A stretch of 64,000 nt of DNA, from NCBI RefSeq assembly GCF_023074055.1, contig NZ_JADPKR010000046.1:1-64000 (forward strand), in the 5' to 3' direction. The notes under the pieces were generated by a model. That model was not told the origin of the DNA. It saw only the letters and a list, made by a program, of their open reading frames with translations, and ran no database searches. Position 1 is the first letter of the stretch. Every line of letters begins with the position of its first letter. The position numbers and the translations under genes were made by a program. The stretch is from Bradyrhizobium sp. 141 (lineage in GTDB: Bacteria > Pseudomonadota > Alphaproteobacteria > Rhizobiales > Xanthobacteraceae). Below are positions 51,591 to 60,848 of the stretch, in pieces.

Positions 51591-53018
51591 ATGGCTGTTG
51601 CAACTTATGGTTCTGAAAACGCCCACGCGTTGTCGTCGACGCGCGGCAGCTCGCTTCAGAGGCCATTTCAGATCGTCGTCATGGCTGCCGACTTTCTGCT
51701 GATCTTGTTGAGCTATGCCGCCGGTGCCTCGCTATACGGTGCGGCGGTCGCTTCGCCCGATGGCGCTTCGGTAGGGGCGGGGTTGTTTGTCGGCGTGGTG
51801 TTCGTCGCGGTCGCCTATTTCCGGGACGTCTACGCCACACACCGCCTGCTCAATATCGTCTGGCAGCTGCGAAAGGCGGTGTTTATCTGGCTGACGTCGC
51901 TGACGATCCTTGCCGTTGCGGCCTTCTTGCTGAAATCGACGGACAATCTCTCTCGGGGCACCGTCATCGTGTTCGCCGTGATCGGCGGACTCGGCTTGAT
52001 CAGTCTCCGCTTCGTCTGGCAGGCGGTGTTCGGCACGAGCTTTGCGAGAAGCCGGCTGGTCGATCGCAAAGTGATCCTGCTCAGCCTCAAGCCGCTTGAT
52101 TTCACCTCGAGCCGCTTCAAAGACCTGCGAAGGAATGGCTTCGATGTCACGCGCCATTTCGTGCTCGGCGCCGATCGGGATGACGGCCAATGGGAGCGGC
52201 AGATTCGCGACGTGATCCGGCAATCGCGCTCGGCTGATGTCGACGAATATCTGCTTGCGATCGACTGGAACGAATTGCCGATGCTCCGCAAGCTGGGACA
52301 CCATTTGCGCGCCGTCCCACAGCCCATACGCCTGCTGCCGGACGACCCGGTCGCTGATCTGGTGGCCCGTCCCTTTCTGCCGGTCAGTGGAACCGTAGCG
52401 GTTGAAATCCAGCGGCCGCCTCTCAACATTCTCGAGCGGTTGCAAAAGCGCTGTCTTGACGTTGGCGTGGCCGTGTTCGCGCTTGTGATGCTGACGCCGC
52501 TGCTGCTGACCGTTGCCATGCTGATCAAGCTCGACTCCCCGGGAAACATTATCTTCCGGCAGTCGCGGCGCGGCTTTAACGGCAGACCGTTCGAGATCTG
52601 GAAGTTCCGAACCATGACCGTCAGCGAGAACGGCGAGACAGTTACGCAGGCAACCAAGAGGGATGCCCGGGTTACAAAGATCGGACGATTCCTTCGCATG
52701 ACCAGCATCGACGAGCTGCCGCAGCTCTGGAATGTGCTGCGCGGGGATATGTCACTGGTTGGCCCGCGTCCGCACGCGCTGGCTCATGACAATTACTATG
52801 ACGAGCTCATCAGCAAATACGTCTACCGGCACCACATGAAGCCGGGCCTGACGGGCTGGGCGCAGGTGAACGGGTTCAGAGGGGAAACGCCGACGATCGA
52901 TCTGATGGAGAAGAGGGTCGAGTACGACGTCTGGTACGTCAGCAACTGGAGTATCTGGCTCGATCTGAAGATCATGGCCCGCACCGCATCCGCAGTGATG
53001 TTCCAGGAAGCCTACTAA
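51591..53018 (+). CDS. Undecaprenyl-phosphate sugar phosphotransferase (WcaJ-type)
   Basis: 475 residues. Four or five N-terminal membrane helices (about 23-140), a middle soluble CoA-binding-like part, and a C-terminal bacterial sugar transferase domain from KRCLDVGVAVFALVML (about 286 on). Catalytic hallmarks are present: KFRTM, T-S-I-D-E-L-P-Q-L-W-N-V-L-R-G-D-M-S-L-V-G-P-R-P, and KPGLTGWAQVNG. It transfers a hexose-1-phosphate to undecaprenyl phosphate, the first step of repeat-unit assembly at the inner membrane. The start at 51591 has GAGG five bases upstream; longer frames add non-conserved residues. It is the first gene of the cluster in this orientation. Confidence 0.93.
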   Translation: MAVATYGSENAHALSSTRGSSLQRPFQIVVMAADFLLILLSYAAGASLYGAAVASPDGASVGAGLFVGVVFVAVAYFRDVYATHRLLNIVWQLRKAVFIWLTSLTILAVAAFLLKSTDNLSRGTVIVFAVIGGLGLISLRFVWQAVFGTSFARSRLVDRKVILLSLKPLDFTSSRFKDLRRNGFDVTRHFVLGADRDDGQWERQIRDVIRQSRSADVDEYLLAIDWNELPMLRKLGHHLRAVPQPIRLLPDDPVADLVARPFLPVSGTVAVEIQRPPLNILERLQKRCLDVGVAVFALVMLTPLLLTVAMLIKLDSPGNIIFRQSRRGFNGRPFEIWKFRTMTVSENGETVTQATKRDARVTKIGRFLRMTSIDELPQLWNVLRGDMSLVGPRPHALAHDNYYDELISKYVYRHHMKPGLTGWAQVNGFRGETPTIDLMEKRVEYDVWYVSNWSIWLDLKIMARTASAVMFQEAY

Positions 53019-53060
53019 CCGCTCAATTTCCCGATCATCAGGAACCGTAGGGTCGAGCGA

Positions 53061-53348
53061 TCAGGTTCCATCTCGCGACGACCTGCCGAAGAGCCGCACG
53101 ATCGCATCGCGCAACGCGAGCAACGGCGGCACCAGCACGAAGAAAGCCCCCATCGCTACCGAGACGATGACATGGCGAATCGAGAAGGGTTCGTCCTGCT
53201 CAATTTCTCGTTGGCTGGGGTCGATGGGCGCAGGTGAAAGCGTCGGCGCCATCGGCTGCCGATGCGGCTTGCGGGGGGGAACCACGATCAACACGAATAG
53301 GATGTTGAGCAGAACCCAAATAGTCAAAATCGTCAGGACGATCAGCAT
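53061..53348 (-). CDS. Small two-pass membrane protein
   Basis: 95 residues with an N-terminal membrane helix (LIVLTILTIWVLLNILFVLI, about 2-21), a Pro-rich linker, and a second helix (IRHVIVSVAMGAFFVLVPPL, about 57-76) with a basic C-terminus. No catalytic motif. It lies between the sugar transferase and the Wzc-like gene and may be unrelated to polymer synthesis. Function unknown. Confidence 0.7.
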   Translation of the reverse strand: MLIVLTILTIWVLLNILFVLIVVPPRKPHRQPMAPTLSPAPIDPSQREIEQDEPFSIRHVIVSVAMGAFFVLVPPLLALRDAIVRLFGRSSRDGT

Positions 53349-53737
53349 TCCGAGCCCACCGGAAAAGAACTACAAATATGAGCCGAGGTTAGCCTCAGGG
53401 AACCCAGAAAGAAAGATGCCCAAAGTTTCGGCATTTTGAAGCATCGAGGACCGGATTGTCTCGTCTTATCGATGAATGGCTGCCAATTGGCGCAGTGTCC
53501 TAGCCACCATCGTCTTCGTCAATCCTTGCTTTTGGCTAGAGCAATAACTGCAAGTTGTGGATTCCGGACGAATACGGAGGCCTGAGCAGTCGGGTGGGCT
53601 TGGCGCAATCCCGGCCTCGTGCGCGAAGGCGCATTCGATCGCCTTCCAGCGACAGTTCCGCTAGACGCGAAAAAAGGCCCGCGGCCAAAATGGCAGCGGG
53701 CCCGAGGTCGTTACAGTTCGGCTAGGCGGCGTCTCCG
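53349..53737. other. Intergenic stretch with terminator
   Basis: No supported gene. The Rho-independent terminator of the Wzc operon lies at 53670-53702. Confidence 0.55.
53670..53702 (-). terminator. Rho-independent terminator of the wzc operon
   Basis: On the minus strand the stem GGCCCGC...GCGGGCC (arms 53696-53702 and 53676-53682) is followed directly by TTTTTT (53670-53675). It lies 35 bases past the Wzc-like stop. This is the clearest terminator in the window. Confidence 0.85.
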
Positions 53738-55969
53738 CTAGGCATGCTCGACGTAGTAGCTGTTGTGGTGCTTGCCCTTGTACGCCTCGATGCGCTTGAG
53801 CATCTTCGGGTTGGCGCGGTTGAGCACGGCGCCGAGCAGTTTCTTCTGGAGGACTTCCGAGCCGGAAACCGACTCCTGAAGAGCGCTTCGTGTCGTCTGT
53901 CCCCATTCAATCACGTAGACCATGGCGTCGATCAAGAGGCTGACGGCCTTCGAGTCCGCCACCGGCATCACCGGGGCAAGGTCAATCACGATGTATTCAT
54001 AGTGCTCTCTCAGCACCTTGAGCAGTTCGGCCATCGCCTTCGATCCAATGACGTCGGCCGAATTGACCATGCGGGAAGCCACGACGGACGGCAGGAAATC
54101 CAGGCCCGTTTCCTTGCTTCGCTGCACATGGTAGCCGAGGCTCGCCGGGTCGGCGAGGGCCTCCACCAGTCCGCTCTTGGCATTGGGGGCGAGCTCTCGG
54201 GTCAGCGAGCGCGTGTGCAGATCGCCGTCGATCAGGACGGTGCGATGTCCGGTAAGGGCGATCAACTGTGCGAAGTTGGCCGCCACCGTCGTTTTTCCTT
54301 CCTTGGGAAGGGAAGACACGATGCCGATCACCTTGATCTCGCGGGTCAGGCGCGCAACATCGATCGACACCTTGATGTTGCGCAACGTCTCGGCGAACCG
54401 CGAGAATGGATGATCGACGACGTAGCGGGACAGATCGGGTGAGGCTGTCTTGGCTGAGGTCGAAAGCAACGCGCCGGTCGTCGTCGGCGGACGAATGTCC
54501 GGCAGGACTCCGAGGCACTTGACGCCGAGCTCCTCCTCGACCTCGGCGGGGGTCCGCAAGACGTCGCTGAGCAGCTCACGCCCAAATGCGACGCCGAAGC
54601 CGAGGCACAGGCCGCCGACCAGGCCACCGACGAGCGCCAGGACCGTACGCGGCGAGCTCTTGCGATCCGGCTTGGTGGCCGTGCTGATGAGGCGCGACTC
54701 GCTGAGCGGAAAGCTCTGATTCTGCGTCGCGCTTTGCAGTTTCTCGAGGAAGTTGTTGTAGAGGTTGCGATAGGTGTCGGCGGCGCTTTCGAGATCGCGC
54801 AGCTTGACTGCGGCCTGGCCGGTATCGCCGGCTTGGGCGACGAGCTCCTTCACGCTTTTCTCGAGCGATGCCTCCCGGCTCTTTGCGATCTCATAGTCGC
54901 TGCGATAGGCATCTCCGATCCGATGCAGCTCGTCGGCGATGTTCTTGCGCAGTTCCTCCATCTTGTTGGCCAGATTGACCGCCGCAAGATGCTGCTTGCC
55001 ATAGCGTCGCGACCAATCCGCATATTGGGCCTGAAGGTCGAGATATTGGGCGCGCAGGCGGGTGATGACCGAGTTGTTGAGAGCGTCCGTCACGGTTGAC
55101 TGCGCAACATCCTGGTCGGAGATCGCGTTGATCCGGTCGAGACGAGCCTTGGCTTCGGCCGTCGCCGCTCGCGCTTGAACCAGCTGCGTGTTCAGGTCCG
55201 ACAATTGCTGCTCGGACATCAGGCCGCGGCTGGTTCCGACGATGTTGTGCTCGGCTTTGAACGTTTGCACGGCGCGGTCGCTGGCCGTTGCCTGCTCGCT
55301 GAGCTCGATGCTGCGCTGCTGAAGCCATTCGGTTGCCCGCTTGGTGGACTGATATTTGGCCTCCAGGGCGCCGACGAGGTAGGCATTGGCGATGGCGTTG
55401 ACGATCTTGGCGGCCTTGTCGGGGCTCCGTGCGCGATAGTTCATCGACAAGACATACGTCGTCAGAACGCGTTCCGTTCTCAAGTTCTTCTGAACTGCCT
55501 CGACCACGGCGTGCTCGAGCCGCTCCTGGGACGCCGGTTCGCCGGAGCCAAACAGCGACATGACCTTGCCGAGGACGATGGACAGCAGGCCCGGATTGGA
55601 GCCGTTGAATTCGGGATCGTCCGTCAGCTTCAGGCGACGGACGACCGAGAGAATCAGGTCGTCCGAATTGATGACCTCGACCTGGCTGTCGACGTAACCG
55701 GTATCGATGAGGGCACTGTTGGCGTTGCTGTCCTTGTCCAGCACCTGCGCCTGACGCGTATCCATCATGATGCGGGCATTCGCCGTGTACATCGGTTGCG
55801 CCATGACCAGGTAGATCATCACCAAGGCCAGAGAAGCTCCGGTGCACGCCGCGATGATCGGCCACTGCCGGCGCAGGACGTCGGTCACGCGCTCGAAGCT
55901 GAGGACGGCTCCGCCGAATTCGATGCCGAATCGGTGTCCCGACTGGAAATGTTCTCTGGGCTGGTACAT
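53738..55969 (-). CDS. Wzc/ExoP-like polysaccharide co-polymerase and tyrosine kinase
   Basis: 743 residues. N-terminal Wzz-like chain-length domain with the first membrane helix (WPIIAACTGASLALVMIYLV), a long periplasmic coiled coil (about 200-430), a second helix (LALVGGLVGGLCLGFGVAFG) and a C-terminal BY-kinase-like ATPase: Walker A PKEGKTT (about 555), Walker A' VLIDGDLHTRS (the usual Arg after D-x-D-L is His) and Walker B YIVIDLAP. The C-terminal tail has only two Tyr (SYYVEHA), fewer than in classical tyrosine-cluster kinases. It controls polymer length and export at the inner membrane. The ATG at 55969 is preferred; a longer frame has a shadow-like leader. A secreted-protein gene lies 31 bases upstream. 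Confidence 0.93.
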   Translation of the reverse strand: MYQPREHFQSGHRFGIEFGGAVLSFERVTDVLRRQWPIIAACTGASLALVMIYLVMAQPMYTANARIMMDTRQAQVLDKDSNANSALIDTGYVDSQVEVINSDDLILSVVRRLKLTDDPEFNGSNPGLLSIVLGKVMSLFGSGEPASQERLEHAVVEAVQKNLRTERVLTTYVLSMNYRARSPDKAAKIVNAIANAYLVGALEAKYQSTKRATEWLQQRSIELSEQATASDRAVQTFKAEHNIVGTSRGLMSEQQLSDLNTQLVQARAATAEAKARLDRINAISDQDVAQSTVTDALNNSVITRLRAQYLDLQAQYADWSRRYGKQHLAAVNLANKMEELRKNIADELHRIGDAYRSDYEIAKSREASLEKSVKELVAQAGDTGQAAVKLRDLESAADTYRNLYNNFLEKLQSATQNQSFPLSESRLISTATKPDRKSSPRTVLALVGGLVGGLCLGFGVAFGRELLSDVLRTPAEVEEELGVKCLGVLPDIRPPTTTGALLSTSAKTASPDLSRYVVDHPFSRFAETLRNIKVSIDVARLTREIKVIGIVSSLPKEGKTTVAANFAQLIALTGHRTVLIDGDLHTRSLTRELAPNAKSGLVEALADPASLGYHVQRSKETGLDFLPSVVASRMVNSADVIGSKAMAELLKVLREHYEYIVIDLAPVMPVADSKAVSLLIDAMVYVIEWGQTTRSALQESVSGSEVLQKKLLGAVLNRANPKMLKRIEAYKGKHHNSYYVEHA

Positions 55970-56000
55970 TTTTGAATTCGCGTCCTTTGACGATCGCTGA

Positions 56001-56567
56001 TCAGTTCGGAAGGGGGACGGGCTTGAAGGGGTTGGCCAGCTTGGTTTTGAATTCGCCGTCGAGCAGGGCCCCGCCTCGGGACGGTTGCGCCGGGCTCTTG
56101 TCTTGCGATTGAGCCTGGACGCCCGAGGCGTCCTCTCCTGCGGCGGAATAGCCCGCTTGCACGTTGAGATCACCAACCCGTTGCGCGAAATCCCTGATCT
56201 TGCGCGCCGCGTCCGGCTTCGTCGACGTGCACCGTCCTTCCGCAATCCTCAGTGCAGCGCCGATGGCGGAACGATCGGTCGAAGTCGAGGCCGAGATGAG
56301 CGTCTGCACGGACGGCAACACCGACGGGTTCGTGGCGATGTAGGTGGCGAGCCGAAATCTCAGCTTCTCCTTGTCATTGCGCAGGCGCTCCAGAAGCGAA
56401 GAGGGCGATTTCACGAACGTGTCGAGTTCGAGCTGCGAGGCACGATCCGAAAATTCGACGCACTGAGCGCGGCAAGCATCGATGCTCGACACGATCAAGG
56501 CAGAAGCTGCCAAGACGATCGGTAGCCATCGTAGCCTTGCATGACGAATTGTTAGTCCGCAGCCCAT
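56001..56567 (-). CDS. Secreted hypothetical protein in operon with the Wzc-like gene
   Basis: 188 residues from the ATG at 56567 (GGAAGGG upstream). The N-terminus (RHARLRWLPIVLAASALIVS) is a signal peptide or signal anchor. The mature part is helical, with SFERASQL-like charged runs and a conserved-looking stretch LRNDKEKLRFRLATYIATNP, and a Pro/Ser-rich C-terminus. The tail KTKLANPFKPVPLPN is polar. It is likely periplasmic. Its place 31 bases before the Wzc-like gene suggests a partner in polymer assembly or export, but that is inference; no family recognised. Confidence 0.7.
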   Translation of the reverse strand: MGCGLTIRHARLRWLPIVLAASALIVSSIDACRAQCVEFSDRASQLELDTFVKSPSSLLERLRNDKEKLRFRLATYIATNPSVLPSVQTLISASTSTDRSAIGAALRIAEGRCTSTKPDAARKIRDFAQRVGDLNVQAGYSAAGEDASGVQAQSQDKSPAQPSRGGALLDGEFKTKLANPFKPVPLPN

Positions 56568-57184
56568 CCGTGTCCCTTCCTCCCTGTTGCAATAGGAGAA
56601 CAGGTGAAACTTGGCAGGTAACTGTGTCAATTTTTGTGCGACGCAAAAGCCGAGTGTGTTTGGCCGGCGATAACGGGTGCATTGCCTGATTTTCGATCGG
56701 TTGCAAAACGGGGATATGCAATGCATGCGAGATCGGCACGCTCGCGCCTAGGAATGTTGCAACTTGAAAACATAAGAGGCGTTTGTGCTGAGGACGTCGC
56801 AAGCGAACGTCGCAAAACCGACACAAGTCGTCAGCTGCTCATTGGTTCCCGCCCACGAAAAATTATCAGTGCATCATGTGCGACATCAGCATGCGGAGAA
56901 ATCAGAACCCTCGCGGCTACCTTAATCGCAGCAGCGCCGAATTTCGCGCAAACTTTACGCGCAAATACTCGCGATCATCACGCCAGATTTGATTTGTGCG
57001 CCGACGCGACGGCGGTCTCAGGCAAAAAGTGGCGTGAACTTGACGCTCGCATGTCCGAATGAACTGCGAGCCTTGAAATTATCGTCGATCGTCATGCGTC
57101 GAATGCGAGTCCGCGATCGCAGAGATTGAACACGCGCCAAGTCCTGATACACACTGCTGCGGTGCAATAGCTGGGAATGTTGAT
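56568..57184. other. Divergent promoter region of the polysaccharide operons
   Basis: 617 bases between the minus-strand Wzc operon and the plus-strand acyltransferase operon. No coding frame is supported. No palindrome longer than a few bases stands out to my eye. Confidence 0.5.
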
Positions 57185-58387
57185 GTGACGGACTTGGTTC
57201 ATCGTGAGAAGGCGCATGTCCTGGCGCTCGACAGCATCCGAGGTATCGCCGCGACATCGGTGGTGATTCACCATCTCCTGCTGATGCCGACGTTCCTCGC
57301 GGCGTTCCCGCACAATGCGTGGATCAACTGCTCGTTCTTCAGGAGCTCCTGGCTGCTGGTCGATCTGTTCTTTGTTCTCAGCGGGATCGTCATGTCGCTC
57401 AGCTACGTCGAGAGCGACTTCGGGCGTTTCTCGCTGCGAGAGTTCATGGTGCGGCGCCTGGCGCGGGTCTATCCGCTGCACATCGTCATGCTGATGGCAA
57501 ATCTGTTGTTTCGCCTCCTGCGAATCAGTCTGGTCATGGCGGGTGTCGTTGTGGCCGCGCCGGCTGCGTTCGAAGTGAACAATGCCTATTCCTTCGTTCT
57601 CAACGTCCTGCTTCTGCATTCGATGGGGTTTATCGACTATCTCAGCTGGAACGCGCCGAGCTGGAGCATCAGTGTCGAGTTTTACACCTATCTCGTGTTC
57701 GGCCTGATCGTCCTCTTTGCCCAGCGCATGCGTTCCCTGTTGTGGTTCTACGTCCTCTGCGGCGCGCTTGCGGTCGGAAGTCTAGTCTTCATCATCTTCG
57801 TGCTCGACAAGAGGAGCCTCGGGCTTCAGACCGACTTCGGCATCGTGCGCTGCTTCGTGAGCTTCTTTCTGGGCGTGCTGACGGTCAGGATCGTTGATCG
57901 CCTGCCGGCCAAGCCGGGTCCTGCCGTGCAGGGCCTGCTGCAATTCGTCGCCATGATAGCCAGCATCGTCCTGGTGTCCCTGGCGGAGACCAGTCCTGCG
58001 TCAACCTTCCTCGCTCCCGTGACGTTCGCGATCTTCCTCGGCAGTTTACTGGCTTTTCCCGATGCGCTGCTGGTGCCGCGGATGCTGGTGGCCAAGCCGC
58101 TGGTCTGGCTCGGGCGCCGTTCCTACTCGATCTATATGGTGCACGCGCTCGTGGTGCTCCTGGCCGAGTATTTCGTGCGGGCGGTGGGGATAGGGCGGAT
58201 CGCTGCGCTGGATTCGGTCTGGGCGGGTCTGCCGGCCACGCTGAATCTCGTGGTCTCATTAGCCGCCGTGCTGGCGGTGTCCCACTTCACTTATCTCTAT
58301 GTCGAAATCCGCGGCGGCAGGCTGATGCGAAACGTTCTTGGAAGCCGGTCCGATTTCTCGGCGTCCCCCGCACGGCAGACGAACTGA
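57185..58387 (+). CDS. Acyltransferase 3 family membrane protein (first of three)
   Basis: 400 residues with about ten membrane helices. The N-terminus ALDSIRGIAATSVVIHHLLL carries the R-G-x-A-A...H pattern with the essential His; LVDLFFVLSGIVM and the R-R-x-x-R-x-Y-P box (RRLARVYPLH) follow. Such proteins transfer acetyl or other acyl groups to sugars across the membrane. The GTG at 57185 is used as start. The downstream polymerase gene follows after seven bases, so the two are co-transcribed. Confidence 0.9.
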   Translation: MTDLVHREKAHVLALDSIRGIAATSVVIHHLLLMPTFLAAFPHNAWINCSFFRSSWLLVDLFFVLSGIVMSLSYVESDFGRFSLREFMVRRLARVYPLHIVMLMANLLFRLLRISLVMAGVVVAAPAAFEVNNAYSFVLNVLLLHSMGFIDYLSWNAPSWSISVEFYTYLVFGLIVLFAQRMRSLLWFYVLCGALAVGSLVFIIFVLDKRSLGLQTDFGIVRCFVSFFLGVLTVRIVDRLPAKPGPAVQGLLQFVAMIASIVLVSLAETSPASTFLAPVTFAIFLGSLLAFPDALLVPRMLVAKPLVWLGRRSYSIYMVHALVVLLAEYFVRAVGIGRIAALDSVWAGLPATLNLVVSLAAVLAVSHFTYLYVEIRGGRLMRNVLGSRSDFSASPARQTN

Positions 58388-58394
58388 GCCGGAC

Positions 58395-59732
58395 ATGACG
58401 ATGCTCGCGCTGCAACGGCCCCGAATCACGCTGATCAGCCTCAACATCGAGGCGATCGCGCTCGGGGTCTATCTGGTCCGCGACGCCTTTGGCGGCGTGA
58501 TCCGCTATTACACCAGCATCTATCACGTGGATACGCTCTGGTATCTGCCCGATGCCGTCGCGCTTCTGTGTCTGGTCCAGTTCTTCGTGCATTGCATTTT
58601 GCGCAATCGCAGCACCCTGGCCCTGCTGGTGTTGGTCCAGATCATGCTGTCACTCGTGCTCGGCTACTTCTTTATGGGGACGATGAACGCTGCGATCTCG
58701 TCGTTTAAGATGATGTTGCCGGTATTCGTCGGATTCTGCTTCTGCGATTCGAGCCTCGGCTCGTACCGGAAGCTGCTGTCGGTCATCGCGGTGACCTTCT
58801 ATCTGTCCGTGATCGGCGTTTTCCTGACGAAATTCTACCTGATGCCCTGGGTCGGCTACAAATACGAATCCTTCGGCGCTGTCCGCGAGGCCGGCCGGTT
58901 GTGGTGGGCTTATGGCGGCGACGACCAGCGTCTCATGGGCTTTGCGGCCGACAACACCATGGCGGCATTCTTCATCCTCGTGTCGTTCGCGATCACGTCC
59001 ATTCGCATGAGCACGACGTGGTGCCTGCTGTTCGGCTCCATCGCGATCTATGCCATCAAGCTGACCACGAGCAAGACGACCATGATCGTCCTCGTGCTCT
59101 ATCTGGTTCTGCTGGTGTTCGTGCGAATGCTGCCGGAGAAATCGCGCTTCCCCGCGATCCGGACCATCGCACTGTGGTCGTTTGCCTCGATCCTGGTCCC
59201 GTTCTTCATGATCGTGGTCGCTTCCGGCACCGCCGCCGTGCCGCATTCGACCTTGTTCAGCATCGTCGATCGCATCAACAACAGCTGGCAGCTGCCGTTC
59301 GTCTACATGAACCAGCTCATGCCGATCGGTCTGGTGACCGGCTGCGGGGCGGGTTGCTTCAACTATCCGCAAAAGCTGTTCTCGCCGCTCGCCCATTTCT
59401 GGGTGCCGGTCGACAATTTCTACATCGGCACGTACCTGATGTTCGGACTTCCGTTCGCTGCATTCATGGTGATGGTGTTTCGCGCGACTTTCGGTGCGAC
59501 CGACGTCTACAAGCTGACGCTGATCTTCGTCGTCAATTTGTTCACGATCACGGTGCTGAACTACGGCCCGGCGTCCGGCCTCCTGATCATCGCATTGAGC
59601 TTCAGCGAAGTGTTCTCGCGGCGTGCGGCCTCCGCACGGGCAGGCGACACGGTGCCAATTGTGATGCGGCCACCGATGCCGTCATTGGAAGGCTTCCGCC
59701 CGGATATACCGGCGGCGAGCGGAAGCAGGTGA
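58395..59732 (+). CDS. Wzy-like polysaccharide polymerase / O-antigen ligase-type membrane protein
   Basis: 445 residues, about ten to eleven hydrophobic segments (for example LALLVLVQIMLSLVLGYFFM and MIVLVLYLVLLVFVRML), with a large periplasmic loop at about 275-350. It has no strong enzyme signature, but the layout, including R-L-M-G-F-A-A-D-N-T near residue 190, T-T-S-K-T and GCGAGCFNYPQK plus VDNFYIGTYLMFGLP, is that of Wzy/WaaL-type proteins that join repeat units. Position between two acyltransferases supports the role. The ATG at 58395 is chosen since the earlier frame overlaps the preceding gene. Confidence 0.8.
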   Translation: MTMLALQRPRITLISLNIEAIALGVYLVRDAFGGVIRYYTSIYHVDTLWYLPDAVALLCLVQFFVHCILRNRSTLALLVLVQIMLSLVLGYFFMGTMNAAISSFKMMLPVFVGFCFCDSSLGSYRKLLSVIAVTFYLSVIGVFLTKFYLMPWVGYKYESFGAVREAGRLWWAYGGDDQRLMGFAADNTMAAFFILVSFAITSIRMSTTWCLLFGSIAIYAIKLTTSKTTMIVLVLYLVLLVFVRMLPEKSRFPAIRTIALWSFASILVPFFMIVVASGTAAVPHSTLFSIVDRINNSWQLPFVYMNQLMPIGLVTGCGAGCFNYPQKLFSPLAHFWVPVDNFYIGTYLMFGLPFAAFMVMVFRATFGATDVYKLTLIFVVNLFTITVLNYGPASGLLIIALSFSEVFSRRAASARAGDTVPIVMRPPMPSLEGFRPDIPAASGSR

Positions 59733-59741
59733 GAACGAACA

Positions 59742-60848
59742 ATGCATAAACGGCTCGCATTCATCGACACGTTGCGCGGCATGGCCGTGTTATCGGTCCT
59801 GGTCCAGCATGTATTCGAGGTGATCGTCGAAAAGCACCCGACGGGTGCCTATTACTGGCCCATCCATGACGTGTTCGGCTACTACATGAACTTCGGCCGG
59901 TTCGGCGTTGTGCTGTTCTTCTTCGTCAGCGGCTTCGTCATTCCGTTCAGCTTCCCGGACAGCGCCACGCCCGTGCGGGATTTTGCGGTCAGCCGCTTCT
60001 TCCGGCTCTACCCGGCTTACTGGACCTCGCTCGTGGTCGGGCTCCTGACGATGCAGCTGCTGGAGTCGAAGATCTATCCGCTAGGACAGGTCGCCGCGAA
60101 CGTGACGATGTTGCAGACCTTCGTGAACGTCCCGAACCTCTGGGTCTTCTACTGGACGCTGGCGATCGAGCTGCTGTTCTATGTCGGATGCACCATTCTC
60201 TTTGCGATGGGGCTGCTGAACCGGCGCTTCACCGCGGTCACCATCGTCGTTGCGGCCGCGCTGGTCGGGACCACCGCTGCGCTCTTCGTTGAGAACAGGA
60301 CCGTCTCCTCGGTGATGGAGGTCGGGCTGAACCTGTCGGCGATGTTCCTGGGTAAGATCATCCGCGACACCGTCATCGGCGGAAAACTGCGATGGACCCA
60401 TGTGGCCGTCTGCACGCTTATGTATGCGATCTTCGCCGTCACCCTGTCGGACCGGCGGTTCGGAGGGGTGTATCACGAGAACTTCTTCTACAGCTATTCG
60501 ATCGGATCGGCCTATGTCTGCGCGGCGCTGGTCTTCATCGGCTTTGCCGTGTTCGGCGAGAGGATGGCGTGGCGCCCGATGGCGTTCGTCGGCCTGATCA
60601 GCTATTCGGTCTACCTGATGTCGCCGTTTGTGATCGTCTTCCTCCATCGCCTCGTCTGGTTTGGCGATGGGCCGTTGGGATGGTCGATCTTCCTGGTCAT
60701 GGTCCTGGCGTTGTCGATCCTCGTCAGCTGGATGACATTCGCGTTCGTCGAGAAGCCCAGCATTGCCTTTGGGCACAGGTTCCGGTCAGCGCGACGAAAG
60801 CCGGTCATCCTCGAGCCTGCGCTCGGTACCCAGGGTGCCGCAGAGTGA
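59742..60848 (+). CDS. Acyltransferase 3 family membrane protein (second of three)
   Basis: 368 residues with about ten helices. RLAFIDTLRGMAVLSVLVQH has the D-x-x-R-G...H signature; VLFFFVSGFVIPFSF and RFFRLYPAYW give the S-G-F-(V/L)-I-P and R-x-x-R-L-Y-P boxes. It should acylate a sugar of the polymer or its lipid-linked unit. Nine bases separate it from the polymerase gene and four bases overlap with the next acyltransferase. Confidence 0.9.
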   Translation: MHKRLAFIDTLRGMAVLSVLVQHVFEVIVEKHPTGAYYWPIHDVFGYYMNFGRFGVVLFFFVSGFVIPFSFPDSATPVRDFAVSRFFRLYPAYWTSLVVGLLTMQLLESKIYPLGQVAANVTMLQTFVNVPNLWVFYWTLAIELLFYVGCTILFAMGLLNRRFTAVTIVVAAALVGTTAALFVENRTVSSVMEVGLNLSAMFLGKIIRDTVIGGKLRWTHVAVCTLMYAIFAVTLSDRRFGGVYHENFFYSYSIGSAYVCAALVFIGFAVFGERMAWRPMAFVGLISYSVYLMSPFVIVFLHRLVWFGDGPLGWSIFLVMVLALSILVSWMTFAFVEKPSIAFGHRFRSARRKPVILEPALGTQGAAE

